A stretch of 64,000 nt of DNA from Paracidovorax avenae ATCC 19860 (lineage in GTDB: Bacteria > Pseudomonadota > Gammaproteobacteria > Burkholderiales > Burkholderiaceae_C). Below, piece by piece: positions 51,645 to 61,131 of the stretch (the stretch's first letter is position 1; every line of letters starts with the position of its first letter). A program made the position numbers and the translations under genes. The notes below the pieces were generated by a model that saw nothing but the letters and a program-made list of their open reading frames with translations, was not told the DNA's origin and did no database searches. The stretch covers positions 1,798,001-1,862,000 of the forward strand of contig NC_015138.1 of NCBI RefSeq assembly GCF_000176855.2. The letters are read 5' to 3'.

Positions 51645-52462
51645 CCACACCACCCGCCAACGGCTCCACGGACGAAGACCCGGGCACCCGGCGCAGCAGC
51701 CCGCACTACGCCGCGCCGGCACTCGAGAAAGGGCTGGCCATCCTGGAACTGCTGTCCTCGGTGCGCGACGGCCTCACCCTCAACGAGATGGCCCGGCAGC
51801 TGGGCCGCAGCGTGAGCGAGATCTTCCGTATCGCCGTCACCCTGCAGCGGTGCGGCTACGTGATGGTGGACGACAACAACCGCTACACGCTCTCGATCAA
51901 GATGTTCGAGTTGTCGCACCGCCAGCATGCGCTGCGCTCGCTGGTCACCGTGGCGCAGCCCCTGCTGCAGGAGCTGGCGCACCGCGCCCGGCAGTCGTGC
52001 CACCTGGCCATGTACCAGGGCGGGCGCGTGGTGGTCATCGCGCAGGTGGACAGCCCCGAGCGCTGGTCGTTCGGCCTCAAGATCGGCGTGATGCTGGGGC
52101 TCACGGACACATCGTCCGGCCATGTGCTGCTGGCCTTCCGCGACGAGGTGGAGCGCGCGCGCATGCTGGCCGCGCACATCAAGGTGGATGGCGAACTGAC
52201 GATGGACCCGGGCGAGCTGTTCGAGATCCTGCGCCAGGTGCGCGAGCACGGGCACGCCGTCATGCCCAGCCGCCAGATCCGCAGCGTGACCAATGCGGCC
52301 TTCCCCATCCTGGGCGTGGGAGGGCAGGTGATCGCCGCGCTCAACGTGCCCTACATCGAGCGCATCGACGCGCAGGCCAATCCCACGCTGGACGAGGTGA
52401 AGGGCATCGTGAGCAGCATCGCCGCGCGCATCTCCACGTCGATGGGGTACCAGAGCGCCTGA
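51641..52462 (+). CDS. IclR-family transcriptional regulator
   Basis: 273-residue regulator. Winged helix at residues 25-85 (ALEKGLAILELLSSVRDGLTLNEMARQLGRSVSEIFRIAVTLQ), then the IclR effector domain (LAHRARQSCHLAMYQGGRVVVIAQVD, GLTDTSSGHVLLAF, AAFPILGVGGQVIAALNVPYIE). Start ATG 51641 overlaps the hydrolase stop, so it is the third gene of the SDR-FAH operon and probably controls it and kdgT. The extended N-terminus is Pro/Ser-rich. Confidence 0.9.
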   Translation: MTTPPANGSTDEDPGTRRSSPHYAAPALEKGLAILELLSSVRDGLTLNEMARQLGRSVSEIFRIAVTLQRCGYVMVDDNNRYTLSIKMFELSHRQHALRSLVTVAQPLLQELAHRARQSCHLAMYQGGRVVVIAQVDSPERWSFGLKIGVMLGLTDTSSGHVLLAFRDEVERARMLAAHIKVDGELTMDPGELFEILRQVREHGHAVMPSRQIRSVTNAAFPILGVGGQVIAALNVPYIERIDAQANPTLDEVKGIVSSIAARISTSMGYQSA

Positions 52463-52509
52463 AACTCGCGTGTGCAGGGGCGCACAATGGCACACCCATT
52501 GCCAAAGGG

Positions 52510-52965
52510 TCAGGTCACGACCGGGGATGCCGGGGCGGCATCATCAAAGTTTCTCCACAGTTGTCTCAGTTCGGAAGGCAGCGCCTGCAGCGCTCGAGCG
52601 AAAGCATCGGCCGGAACCACTGTGGCCAGTGCAAAGCCGACCGCCTCAATGGCATTATCGGGAGAGAAGTTGTGGTCCCGCCGAAGAGAGCGGACCTCTT
52701 CCAGTATCTCGGCTCGCGTGCCGATGCGCCCGACTTTCTCGCCGGGCCTCCAGCCCTCGACGAAAAGACCTCGTATCGCTGGCAGCAATTGGTCCGCAAA
52801 GCGAAAGGCTTGATCGGGCGCGAGCCTCCGGCGGAAGGCGTGCAGCACTCCTGCCACCATGTTCCAGGCCATGTGCGTGGTCGCCAGGCCCGCGTGATCG
52901 CGTGCGGCCACCATGAACTTCTCGAAGTCGGCAGAGGCTCTTTGGTATTCAGGAGGCCAGGGCAT
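52510..52965 (-). CDS. DUF2267-domain protein
   Basis: 151-residue small soluble protein with a DUF2267 domain: FEKFMVAARDHAGLATTHMAWNMVAGVLHAFRRRLAPDQAFRFADQLLPAIRGLFVEGW covers most of the conserved helices. Function is unknown; members often sit near stress genes. ATG 52965 (MPWPPEYQRAS) starts just before the domain and has an AGG-rich upstream on the minus strand (CCTGGCC region); a longer version from 53043 has no homology. Converges with the IclR gene. Confidence 0.82.
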   Translation of the reverse strand: MPWPPEYQRASADFEKFMVAARDHAGLATTHMAWNMVAGVLHAFRRRLAPDQAFRFADQLLPAIRGLFVEGWRPGEKVGRIGTRAEILEEVRSLRRDHNFSPDNAIEAVGFALATVVPADAFARALQALPSELRQLWRNFDDAAPASPVVT

Positions 52966-53049
52966 GGGTAGGCGGGCGTGAGCGGTGATTGGAATGGGTG
53001 ACTCAGGGCAACGGTACTGACGAAACTGCGGGAGAAGTCGCACTGCGTT

Positions 53050-53550
53050 TTACCGCACGGGCTTCAGCTTTTCTCGCCGCTCGTGCGCGGCCTCCACGCC
53101 CTCCTGAACCCTCCTGGCGCGCGTCTCCGCCCTGGCGGCCTCGTCGATGCGACGGACCAGAAAGCTTCGCTTGCCAGGTGGCAGGGCCTCGAAAGCCTGC
53201 AGCACACCTTCGGCCCGCAATGCAGCCAGCAGGTCATCCGGAACCTCCACATTGCCGCGTTCCAGAACAGTGATCTGCACTTTGATGCGGTCGCCAGTCC
53301 GGATGGACGCTTCCTTGCGCACCTTGGCCTTGATCCGGATGTAATGCCGCCCCCCGCCGACAGGAAACAGGCTGATCTGGAACGGTTCTGAACCATTGAC
53401 TCGCGCCAGAACAGGGACGGGGCTCTTGGTTCCGAGCTCCTCGGTGATCTCGGCCGGCACGGGAATGGCGCAGTAGTCCATCCCCTCGGCCCAGTTCTCC
53501 AGGACCGCGTCGAACGAGAATTCGTGCCCTGCGCATGGAGTGGCTGCCAT
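53050..53550 (-). CDS. DUF1905/YdeI-type protein
   Basis: 166 residues. Residues 8-100 form a DUF1905 beta-barrel (FSFDAVLENWAEGMDYCAIPVPAEI, SLFPVGGGRHYIRIKAKVRKEASIRTGDRIKVQITV), and the rest is the bacteriocin-protection/YdeI helical tail (DDLLAALRAEGVLQAFEALPPGKRSFLVRRIDEAARAETRARRVQEGVEAA). The fusion of the two is common. Function unknown. ATG 53550 is the start; the long open frame upstream overlaps antisense rimO. Confidence 0.82.
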   Translation of the reverse strand: MAATPCAGHEFSFDAVLENWAEGMDYCAIPVPAEITEELGTKSPVPVLARVNGSEPFQISLFPVGGGRHYIRIKAKVRKEASIRTGDRIKVQITVLERGNVEVPDDLLAALRAEGVLQAFEALPPGKRSFLVRRIDEAARAETRARRVQEGVEAAHERREKLKPVR

Positions 53551-53715
53551 AAGCGTGAACCTTCTTCCGGAAGTGGGTCCGCGTCTGCAGGGAGGGGCCA
53601 CCTGTCGATTCGGAGTCCGTTCAACGGCTGAGAGATTGAAAGAGAGGGCGCCCGACTGACTCGCAATCCGCGCGAAAGGCCGGCGCCCTCCGGCCGGAAC
53701 TGGGACAATACGCGG

Positions 53716-55107
53716 ATGAGCGACGTTCTCTCCCCCACGAAAACCCCCAAGGTCGGGTTCGTGAGCCTCGGCTGCCCGAAGGCCCTCACGGATTCCGAAC
53801 TCATCCTCACGCAGCTGAGCGCCGAGGGTTACCAGACTTCCAAGACCTTCGAGGGTGCCGACCTCGTCATCGTCAACACCTGCGGCTTCATCGACGATGC
53901 GGTCAAGGAAAGCCTCGACACCATCGGCGAAGCGCTGGCCGAGAACGGCAAGGTGATCGTCACCGGCTGCCTGGGCGCGCGCGCGGGCGAGGGCGGCGGC
54001 AACCTGGTGCGCGAGATGCACCCCAGCGTGCTGGCCGTCACCGGTCCGCACGCCACGCAGGAGGTGATGGACGCCGTCCACCAGAACCTGCCCAAGCCGC
54101 ACGATCCGTTCATCGACCTCGTGCCCGGCAATTTCGGCGTGGCGGGTATCAAGCTCACGCCCAAGCACTATGCGTACCTCAAGATCAGCGAGGGCTGCAA
54201 CCACCGCTGCACCTTCTGCATCATCCCCTCGATGCGCGGCGACCTGGTCTCGCGCCCCGTGGGTGACGTGCTGAGCGAGGCGAAGGCGCTCTTCGAAGGT
54301 GGCGTGAAGGAACTGCTGGTGATCAGCCAGGACACGTCGGCCTACGGCGTGGACGTGAAGTACCGCACCGGTTTCTGGGACGGCAAGCCCGTGAAGACGC
54401 GCATGCTGGAGCTGGTGCAGACGCTGGGCGAGATCGCCGAACCCTATGGCGCCTGGGTGCGCCTGCACTACGTGTACCCATACCCGAGCGTGGACGAGGT
54501 GATCCCGTTCATGGCCACGGGCAAGATCCTTCCCTACCTGGACGTGCCTTTCCAGCACAGCCACCCCGACGTGCTCCGGCGCATGAAGCGGCCGGCCAGC
54601 GGCGAGCGCAACCTGGAGCGCATCCAGCGCTGGCGCGAGGCCTGCCCCGAATTGGTGGTGCGCAGCACCTTCATCGCCGGCTTCCCGGGCGAGACGGAAG
54701 AGGAGTTCCAGCACCTGCTCGATTTCCTGCGCGAGGCGCAGATCGACCGCGCGGGCTGCTTCGCCTACAGCGACGTGAACGGTGCCGTGGCCAACGAGCT
54801 GCCGGGCATGCTGCCGATGGAAGTGCGCGAGGAGCGCCGCGCGCGCTTCATGGCCGTGGCCGAAGAGGTGTCCATCGAGCGCCTGCGCCGCCGCGTGGGC
54901 GCGACCATGCAGGTGCTGGTGGACCATGCGCCGGCCCTGGGCCGCAAGGGCGGCACGGGCCGCAGCTATGCGGATGCGCCCGAGATCGACGGTGTGGTGC
55001 ACCTGCTTCCGCCCGAGAAGATCAGCAAGCAGCTCAAGGTGGGCGAATTCACGCGCGCGCAGATCGTCGGCGTGCAGGGGCACGATCTGGTGGCCCGGCC
55101 GATCTGA
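53716..55107 (+). CDS. rimO: Ribosomal protein S12 methylthiotransferase RimO
   Basis: Radical-SAM enzyme of 463 residues that methylthiolates Asp89 of ribosomal protein S12. The N-terminal UPF0004 domain has the three Fe-S cysteines Cys20 ([12 protein letters not shown]), Cys56 (NTCGFID) and Cys85 (TGCLGARAG). The radical-SAM cluster is CNHRCTFC (Cys161, 165, 168). A TRAM domain at about 390-460 ends the protein ([22 protein letters not shown]). The [12 protein letters not shown] opening separates it from MiaB. Confidence 0.97.
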   Translation: MSDVLSPTKTPKVGFVSLGCPKALTDSELILTQLSAEGYQTSKTFEGADLVIVNTCGFIDDAVKESLDTIGEALAENGKVIVTGCLGARAGEGGGNLVREMHPSVLAVTGPHATQEVMDAVHQNLPKPHDPFIDLVPGNFGVAGIKLTPKHYAYLKISEGCNHRCTFCIIPSMRGDLVSRPVGDVLSEAKALFEGGVKELLVISQDTSAYGVDVKYRTGFWDGKPVKTRMLELVQTLGEIAEPYGAWVRLHYVYPYPSVDEVIPFMATGKILPYLDVPFQHSHPDVLRRMKRPASGERNLERIQRWREACPELVVRSTFIAGFPGETEEEFQHLLDFLREAQIDRAGCFAYSDVNGAVANELPGMLPMEVREERRARFMAVAEEVSIERLRRRVGATMQVLVDHAPALGRKGGTGRSYADAPEIDGVVHLLPPEKISKQLKVGEFTRAQIVGVQGHDLVARPI

Positions 55108-55131
55108 CGGGCGCACCCGGAACGCAGGGCC

Positions 55132-55953
55132 TCACCCGGCCGCTTCGCTGGATGGGGACGTCTTCTGCAAAATGGCCCTGTGCTGGTCGGCCATCCACGC
55201 CACCAGGGCCTGCAGCCGCGCGGTGAATTCTTCGCGCCCGGCAGCAGGCTGGTAGGCTTCGGTCAGGAAGAAGGTGGTTTCGGCGGCCCTGTCGGGATGC
55301 CGCCTTCGGAAAAGCTGCGCATGGTCGTCCAGCGACCAGGGCCATTCCCCACAGTACACGTCTTGAAGGATCTGGGTGGCGCGCAGCAGCTTGCGCGATG
55401 CGGCACGCTGCAGCACCCGCCTGTCCCGCAAGTTGCCGACCCGGCCGAGGCGTGCCAGGTAGCCGCCCAGTACCGCTTCGAAATCGCCATTCATTGCCAG
55501 GGCGATGTCTCTGGAAGGGCGGAAGGGCCCGAAGCTGCGCGACCGGTCTTCACCCCAGAGGCAGCGGCAGTGGTGCCGCAGCCAGAAGCCCCAGCGGTAC
55601 GTCTGGCCTGGGTCGAGCGCTTCCGTGCAACTGCCGATGTCGAGATCTATCTTCACCACCTCGGGGTGCCGCGCTTCCAGCGTGCGGCGCAAGCCCTCCA
55701 GCCGTTCCCGCGCCGCCGGGGTAGGCGGCTCCCGCAGCAGGACTGTGAGATCGAGGTCGGAAACCCCGACACATGCTTCGCCCCGGGCGACACTGCCATA
55801 GGCGTAGATGCCGTCCAGGCCGGGTGCCTGCGCCGCGAGCGTGCCGCAGGCGTCGGCGAGCAGGGGCGTCAACGAGGGCTGCAGGCGCGCGTCCGCCACC
55901 GCGAGGATGAAACCCCGCTCATCGACCCCCGGCAGGGTGAAAGGGCTGCCCAT
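55132..55953 (-). CDS. Nucleotidyltransferase-domain protein
   Basis: 273 residues. An NTP-transferase-type active site is visible near residue 50: YAYGSVARGEACVGVSDLDLTVLL, with GSxARG and the paired Asp of DLDL, and a further Asp in VVKIDLDIGS. The C-terminal half is helical (RRVLQRAASRKLLRATQILQDVYCGEWPWSL), as in aminoglycoside-adenylyltransferase-like proteins. Substrate unknown. It converges on rimO (24 nt between stops). Confidence 0.8.
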   Translation of the reverse strand: MGSPFTLPGVDERGFILAVADARLQPSLTPLLADACGTLAAQAPGLDGIYAYGSVARGEACVGVSDLDLTVLLREPPTPAARERLEGLRRTLEARHPEVVKIDLDIGSCTEALDPGQTYRWGFWLRHHCRCLWGEDRSRSFGPFRPSRDIALAMNGDFEAVLGGYLARLGRVGNLRDRRVLQRAASRKLLRATQILQDVYCGEWPWSLDDHAQLFRRRHPDRAAETTFFLTEAYQPAAGREEFTARLQALVAWMADQHRAILQKTSPSSEAAG

Positions 55954-56059
55954 GGGAAAGAAAATCTCCAGTAAGAAGCGGCGGCAAGGGGGCTGCGCCT
56001 ATCCGCACGATAGCCGCACCCGGCTCCCTGCGCGCCCGTGGCCTGCATAAGATCGCGGA

Positions 56060-57382
56060 ATGTTCTTCCCGTTGCCGCGCACCGCCACCGCCCCGTTCTG
56101 CCCTTCGGAGGTGAAGGGCTCCGTTCGCATCGATCCCGGCCTGCCGTTCCACAAGAAGCTGCTGCGGTACGCGGGCCCCGGGCTGCTGGTGTCCGTGGGC
56201 TACATGGACCCGGGCAACTGGGCGACGGACATCGAGGCGGGGTCGCGGTTCGGCTACGGGCTGCTCTTCATCGTGCTGCTGGCCAGCCTGGCGGCGATGC
56301 TGCTGCAGGCGCTGTGCGTGCGTCTGGGGTTGGTGGCGCAGAAGGATCTGGCGCAGCTGTGCCGCGAGCGCTACGGGCCCGCGGCCAACCGTTTCCTGTG
56401 GGCGGGGGCCGAACTGGCGATCATCGCCTGCGACCTGGCCGAGGTGCTGGGCGGGGCGCTGGCCCTGCACCTGCTCTTCGGGGTGTCGATTCCCGTGGGC
56501 ATCGGCATCACGGCGTTCGATACGGTGCTGGTGCTGGGCCTGCAGGGTGCGGGCTTCCGGCGGGTGGAAGCGATAGTGCTGGGGCTGGTGGGCACGATCG
56601 CGGCCTGTTTCGCGGTGGAACTGGCCTTCGCCCAGCCGCTGTGGTCCGAGGTGGCGATCGGCTTCGCGCCCAGCCTGGAGCGCCTGCAGCAGCCGGGCGC
56701 GCTGTACCTCGCCATCGGCATCGTGGGCGCCACGGTGATGCCGCACAACCTGTATCTGCATTCCTCGGTGGTGCAGACCCGGCTGGTGGAAGACAGCGAC
56801 GCCGGCCGCCGCGAGGCGATCCGCTTCTGCACGCTGGACGCGGTGCTGTCCCTGTCGCTCGCGCTGCTGGTGAACGCGGCCATCATGGTGCTGGCCGCGA
56901 GCGCCTTCCACGACCATGGTCGCCAGGACGTCGCCGATATCGCGGACGCTTACCGCCTGATCGAGCCGCTGGTGGGCAGCGCGCTCGCCGCCACGCTGTT
57001 CGGCATCGCGCTGCTCGCGTCGGGCCAGAGTTCGACCTTTACCGGCACGATCGCCGGGCAGATCGTGATGGAAGGGTTTCTGGACTTGAAGATTCCCTGC
57101 TGGCAGCGCCGCCTCATCACGCGCGTGCTGGCGCTGGTGCCGGCCCTGGTGGGCGTGTGGTGGCTGGGTGACGAGGGCGTGGGCAAGATGCTGGTGCTGA
57201 GCCAGGTGGTGCTGAGCTTCCAGCTGCCGTTCGCGATGTGGCCGCTGATCCGGTTCACGGGCGACCGCACGGTCATGGGCCCGTTCGCCAGCGGCCGGAC
57301 GGTGCGCGTGCTGGCCTGGGGCCTGTTCGGCGTGATCTCGGCGGCCAATGTGTGGCTGGTGGGTTCCGTGCTGGCGGGGTGA
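56060..57382 (+). CDS. mntH: Manganese/iron transporter, Nramp family
   Basis: Proton-coupled Mn(II)/Fe(II) importer of 440 residues with about eleven helices. The metal-binding signature in helix 1 is DPGNWATDIEAGS, and helix 6 carries MPHNLYLHSSVV; both are the hallmark DPGN and MPH motifs. A cytoplasmic loop with RRLITRVLAL and the ending DPGN-complementary helices follow. ATG 56060 lies downstream of a short AT-poor leader; no Mn-riboswitch or MntR site was recognised. Confidence 0.94.
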   Translation: MFFPLPRTATAPFCPSEVKGSVRIDPGLPFHKKLLRYAGPGLLVSVGYMDPGNWATDIEAGSRFGYGLLFIVLLASLAAMLLQALCVRLGLVAQKDLAQLCRERYGPAANRFLWAGAELAIIACDLAEVLGGALALHLLFGVSIPVGIGITAFDTVLVLGLQGAGFRRVEAIVLGLVGTIAACFAVELAFAQPLWSEVAIGFAPSLERLQQPGALYLAIGIVGATVMPHNLYLHSSVVQTRLVEDSDAGRREAIRFCTLDAVLSLSLALLVNAAIMVLAASAFHDHGRQDVADIADAYRLIEPLVGSALAATLFGIALLASGQSSTFTGTIAGQIVMEGFLDLKIPCWQRRLITRVLALVPALVGVWWLGDEGVGKMLVLSQVVLSFQLPFAMWPLIRFTGDRTVMGPFASGRTVRVLAWGLFGVISAANVWLVGSVLAG

Positions 57383-57491
57383 GCGGCGTACGCATTTCCA
57401 CGTAATGCTTTCGCGTACGGTTGGGCTCTAATTTCAGGGTGTCCACTTTTGGTCGCGCCGCCTCCGTCGATGGCGGTGCCTCCTGCCTTCC

Positions 57492-58805
57492 ATGACTCCC
57501 ACTCCCCATTCCTCCATGGCTTCCGGCAGCGAAGCCGCTCCTTCCGCGCCCGCTTCGTCGAAGCTGGCCACCGTCCTGCGGGTGACGGGCGGCAATTTCA
57601 TGGAGATGTTCGACTTCTTCCTGTTCGGCTTCTACGCCACGCAGATTTCCAAGGCCTTCTTCCCGGCCGGCAATGAGTTCGCGTCGCTGATGCTGACGTT
57701 CATGACCTTCGGCGCGGGCTTCCTGATGCGTCCGCTGGGCGCGGTCTTCCTGGGCGCCTATGTGGACCGGGTGGGCCGCCGGCAGGGGCTGATCGTGACG
57801 CTGGCGCTGATGGCGCTGGGCACGCTGCTCATCGCCTGCGTGCCGGGCTACGCCACCATCGGCCTGGCGGCACCGCTGCTGGTGCTGATCGGGCGCCTGC
57901 TGCAGGGCTTCTCGGCCGGCGTGGAGCTGGGCGGCGTGTCCGTGTACCTGTCCGAGATGGCCACGCCGGGCCGCAAGGGCTTCTACGTGAGCTGGCAGTC
58001 GGCCAGCCAGCAGGTGGCGATCATCGTCGCGGCGGCGCTGGGCTACTGGCTCAACGTGACCTTCGTGCCGCAGGAGATCGCCGACTTCTACTGGCGCGTG
58101 CCGTTCTTCGTGGGCTGCCTGATCGTGCCGGTGCTGTTCATCATCCGCCGCTCGCTGCAGGAGACCGAGGAATTCAAGGCGCGCAAGCACCGTCCTTCCA
58201 CGCGCGAGATCTTCCGCTCCATCATGTCCAACTGGGGCCTGGTGATCGCGGGGATGATGATGGTGTCGATGACGACCGTGTCGTTCTACCTCATCACCGT
58301 GTACACGCCCACCTTCGGCAAGAGCGTGCTGCACCTGAGCACGACCGATGCACTGATCGTGACGCTGTGCGTGGCGCTGTCCAACTTCTTCTGGCTGCCG
58401 GTGATGGGCGCGCTGTCCGACCGCGTCGGCCGCAAGCCGCTGCTGGTGGCCTTCACCGTGCTGACCATCTTCACCGCCTATCCGGCGCTGAAGTGGCTGG
58501 TGGCCGCCCCGGATTTCGCGCGCATGCTGGAGGTGGAGCTGTGGCTGTCCTTCCTCTACGCGAGCTACAACGGCGCGATGGTCGTCGCGCTGACCGAGGT
58601 GATGCCGGTGGACGTGCGCACGGTGGGCTTCTCGCTGGCGTACAGCCTGGCGACCGCGGTATTCGGCGGCTTCACGCCGGCCGTCGCCACGGGCCTGATC
58701 GAATGGTCGGGCGACAAGGCCGCGCCGGGCTGGTGGATGACGGCCGCCGCGGTCTGCGGCCTGCTGGCCACGCTGCGGCTGTACCGCCGGGCGGCCGGTC
58801 GATAG
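57492..58805 (+). CDS. MFS citrate/tricarballylate-type proton symporter
   Basis: 437-residue, twelve-helix transporter of the metabolite:H+ symporter group. [16 protein letters not shown] in helix 1 and the loop 2-3 motif [13 protein letters not shown] are typical of CitA/TcuC citrate transporters; [43 protein letters not shown] and the second RxGR-type loop ([11 protein letters not shown]) complete the signature. Substrate could be citrate, tricarballylate or aconitate. Stands alone, 109 nt after mntH. Confidence 0.88.
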   Translation: MTPTPHSSMASGSEAAPSAPASSKLATVLRVTGGNFMEMFDFFLFGFYATQISKAFFPAGNEFASLMLTFMTFGAGFLMRPLGAVFLGAYVDRVGRRQGLIVTLALMALGTLLIACVPGYATIGLAAPLLVLIGRLLQGFSAGVELGGVSVYLSEMATPGRKGFYVSWQSASQQVAIIVAAALGYWLNVTFVPQEIADFYWRVPFFVGCLIVPVLFIIRRSLQETEEFKARKHRPSTREIFRSIMSNWGLVIAGMMMVSMTTVSFYLITVYTPTFGKSVLHLSTTDALIVTLCVALSNFFWLPVMGALSDRVGRKPLLVAFTVLTIFTAYPALKWLVAAPDFARMLEVELWLSFLYASYNGAMVVALTEVMPVDVRTVGFSLAYSLATAVFGGFTPAVATGLIEWSGDKAAPGWWMTAAAVCGLLATLRLYRRAAGR

Positions 58806-58812
58806 CCCGACC

Positions 58813-59349
58813 TCAGTTGGTCGGATAGGCCGTGAGGAGGATCCACTGGCCGCCGACCACCTCGAAATCGAGCTGGACGTTCGAGTACTGCGAGGCCGTC
58901 TTGGTGGTGCATCGACCCTGGGCATCCGCGGCCGTGCAGTTGAAGCCCCCGATCCGGTCCTTCTTGAGCACGCTGTAGACGGTCACCTTCTGGCGCGCGC
59001 TGTTTCCGGAGCAATTGACCGCATTGCCGGTGTATTTCTTCGGGTCGAGGTAGTTGTTCCAGAAACCCTTGTATTCCTCCACGCTGGAGAACAGGGTCTT
59101 GGTGGCCTGGCTGCTGCCTTGTGGCGGCGTGGCGCCGAAGATGTGCTGGTTGAGATGGCCGCCCGCGGCATTGTTGTTGGCCGAGACCCCGCTTTGCTGT
59201 ACGGAGGCGATCGCGCGGCACGGCTCGGCCTGCGCGCCTTGCGTGTGCAGGCCTGTGGCAAGAAGCAGCGCGGCGAGCAGGGGCGTGGCGGCGGGCCCGC
59301 GGGTGGGGCGGGGAAAGCGCGTGGCCTGGGTCGGGTCGGTGGTGGTCAT
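58813..59349 (-). CDS. Secreted protein of unknown function
   Basis: 178 residues from ATG 59349 with GGGAGAAC upstream. Signal peptide to about residue 38 (PLLAALLLATGLHTQGAQA). The mature part starts EPCRAIASVQQSGVSANNNAAGGHLNQHIFGATPP and has two Cys pairs (NCSGN, NCTAADAQGRC), with a closing LDFEVVGGQWILLTAYPTN strand. Possibly a small secreted catalytic or adhesive protein; I cannot place it. Convergent with the MFS gene (7 nt between stops). Confidence 0.75.
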   Translation of the reverse strand: MTTTDPTQATRFPRPTRGPAATPLLAALLLATGLHTQGAQAEPCRAIASVQQSGVSANNNAAGGHLNQHIFGATPPQGSSQATKTLFSSVEEYKGFWNNYLDPKKYTGNAVNCSGNSARQKVTVYSVLKKDRIGGFNCTAADAQGRCTTKTASQYSNVQLDFEVVGGQWILLTAYPTN

Positions 59350-59494
59350 GGTGTGTTCTCCCTGGAGAAAAAGCTCCATGGCCATTTTTGGCGGTGCCCG
59401 GCGCCCGGCACTGAAGGGCGGCTGAATCGTTCTGAAAAGCGCTGAACGGCTGGCGCGGCCTCGACAGGGAGATTTCCGGTCCAATAATGGGCGC

Positions 59495-60058
59495 ATGAGC
59501 CTGATCGACCACTACCTGCCGCGCCACCAGTTCGCCGAGGAGCACAGCCGGCACATCCCGGCGTCGCCGGCCCGCGTGCTCGATGTGCTCGGTCGCCCGG
59601 AAGTGCTGGACGACCCGATCGCCCGCGGATTGATCGCGCTGCGCGAGACGCCCGACCGCCTCGCCGGCCGGCTGGGATTCGCCTCCCGCCTGCAGCACCG
59701 CCCCTCGTTCAGCATTGCCAACTTCACGCCCCTCGGGCGGGACGGCGACCGCGAGGTGGCGTATGGCCTGGCGGGCCGATTCTGGCAATCGGACTATGGA
59801 CTGGTCGGGATGCGCGACGCGGCAGCTTTCGAGGCCCTGGATCCGGCGGGCATCGCCAAGCTGGTGATGAACTTCACGGCGGCTCCGGAAGGCGCCGGAA
59901 CGCGGCTGACGACGCGCACCCGCGTCTGGTGCGGCGACGAGGCGGCACTGCGGCGATTCCGCCTGTACTGGCTGCTGATCAGGCCGGCGAGCGGGCTGAT
60001 CCGCCGGCGCCTGCTCCAGCGCGCGCATGACGCGGCGCTGCAGCCTCTTCCCTCCTGA
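59495..60058 (+). CDS. Uncharacterised protein
   Basis: 187 residues starting at ATG 59495 (MSLIDHYLPRHQFAEEHSR). The pattern HSRHIPASPARVLDVLG with later beta strands SIANFTPLGRD, EVAYGLAGRFWQSDYG and RLTTRTRVWCGDEAALRRFRLYWLLIRPASGLIRRRLLQRA resembles SRPBCC/DUF2867-type lipid-binding folds, but no strong signature is seen. No signal peptide. Divergent from the secreted-protein gene at 58,813-59,349. Confidence 0.68.
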   Translation: MSLIDHYLPRHQFAEEHSRHIPASPARVLDVLGRPEVLDDPIARGLIALRETPDRLAGRLGFASRLQHRPSFSIANFTPLGRDGDREVAYGLAGRFWQSDYGLVGMRDAAAFEALDPAGIAKLVMNFTAAPEGAGTRLTTRTRVWCGDEAALRRFRLYWLLIRPASGLIRRRLLQRAHDAALQPLPS

Positions 60059-60094
60059 CGGCGTTATCGGCCCGCTGCAGGCTCCGGGCCACGC

Positions 60095-60976
60095 TCAACG
60101 GAGCAGGGAGCCGATCCGCCAGCCGAAGTGGGTCCCCGCCACGGCCCACAGGATCGCCAACGCGCCGCCGATCTGCACCGGCCCGAGCCGATGCCCGAAG
60201 GCCCAGGCATCGACCAGGATGGCCACGATGGGATAGATGAACGACAGCACGCCGACCGTGGACGTCGGCAGCTTCTGGATGGCGCTGTAGAGCAGCGTGG
60301 ACATGAGGCCCGTATGGATGCCCCCGATAGCTGCCAGCAGGGCCCAGGTGGCCGGGGCCGGGGCGCCCGTGGGCAGGGCGGCGAACGGCAGCAGAAGCAC
60401 GCTGCCCACGACGAGCTGGATCAGAACGATCAGGCGGGCCGGCACGTCGCGCAGTCGCTTGGTGACGGCGGCCGCCAGCGCGTAGAAGAATGCGGCGGCC
60501 AGCGCGAGCCCGAACCCGAAAAGATAGCCCGGCGGCGGCGTGCCGGACGCCGTTCCGCCGATGACGATGAGCACCAGCCCGACGAATGCCAGGCCCAGCC
60601 ACGCCCCTTGGGAAGGCGTCATCCTTTCGCCGAAGAACAGCGCGCCGAGCGCCGACAGCATGAAAGGCTGGGTGTGGTAGGTGACGGTCGCAATGGCGAT
60701 GGAGGCATGCGAATAGGCTGCGAAGAGCAGGGCCCAGCTGGCGGCGAGCGCCACGCCACCGAGGGCCGCCATCCCGGCCTGCCGCAGGCCGATGCCACGA
60801 AGGCTTTCCCGATGCTTGCCGATGCAGATCAATGCAAGTGCCAGGGCCCCGAAGGCGCAGCGCCAGAACACCACCGAGGCCGCCGGCATTCCGGTCAGCA
60901 GTACGCACCAGCCTACGGTGCCGGCGATGACCATCGCCGTGGTCATCTGCAGCATGCCGGCGGTTCTCGGATTCAT
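60095..60976 (-). CDS. EamA/DMT-family exporter
   Basis: 293-residue membrane protein with ten hydrophobic segments and two EamA repeats (MTTAMVIAGTVGWCVLLTGMPAASVVFWRCAFGALAL; GILSFIYPIVAILVDAWAFGHRLGPVQIGGALAILWAV). The family exports amino acids, nucleobases or drugs. It is divergent from an XRE-cupin regulator gene, the usual pairing in which the regulator controls the exporter, with two matching operators between them. Substrate unknown. Confidence 0.88.
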   Translation of the reverse strand: MNPRTAGMLQMTTAMVIAGTVGWCVLLTGMPAASVVFWRCAFGALALALICIGKHRESLRGIGLRQAGMAALGGVALAASWALLFAAYSHASIAIATVTYHTQPFMLSALGALFFGERMTPSQGAWLGLAFVGLVLIVIGGTASGTPPPGYLFGFGLALAAAFFYALAAAVTKRLRDVPARLIVLIQLVVGSVLLLPFAALPTGAPAPATWALLAAIGGIHTGLMSTLLYSAIQKLPTSTVGVLSFIYPIVAILVDAWAFGHRLGPVQIGGALAILWAVAGTHFGWRIGSLLR

Positions 60977-61041
60977 GGGCGGACTCCGTAGGGTTACGCC
61001 GGGATCGGCGCCAAGCGGGGAAGGGGGATGTTCGTGTGCCT

Positions 61042-61104
61042 GTTCTTCAAAAAGAACAGGTGATCGGTATGATGTGTTTTTACTGTCTGTTCGTCAAGTC
61101 GAAC
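61042..61104. promoter_or_regulatory. Twin 16-bp operators between exporter and regulator
   Basis: Two related palindromes: GTTCTTCAAAAAGAAC (61042-61057) and GTTCGTCAAGTCGAAC (61089-61104), both GTTC-N-TCAA-N3-GAAC, centres 47 bp apart. The first extends to CCTGTTCTT/AAGAACAGG (61039-61060). They lie in the 155-nt divergent region, the natural binding site of the XRE-cupin regulator. Confidence 0.75.
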
Positions 61105-61131
61105 GATTGTTTTCTTTGTTGGATGAGAACC

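Noticed and set aside
53551..55116. Long minus-strand frame joined to the DUF1905/YdeI gene
   Set aside because: It is antisense to rimO with shadow composition. The real gene starts at ATG 53550.
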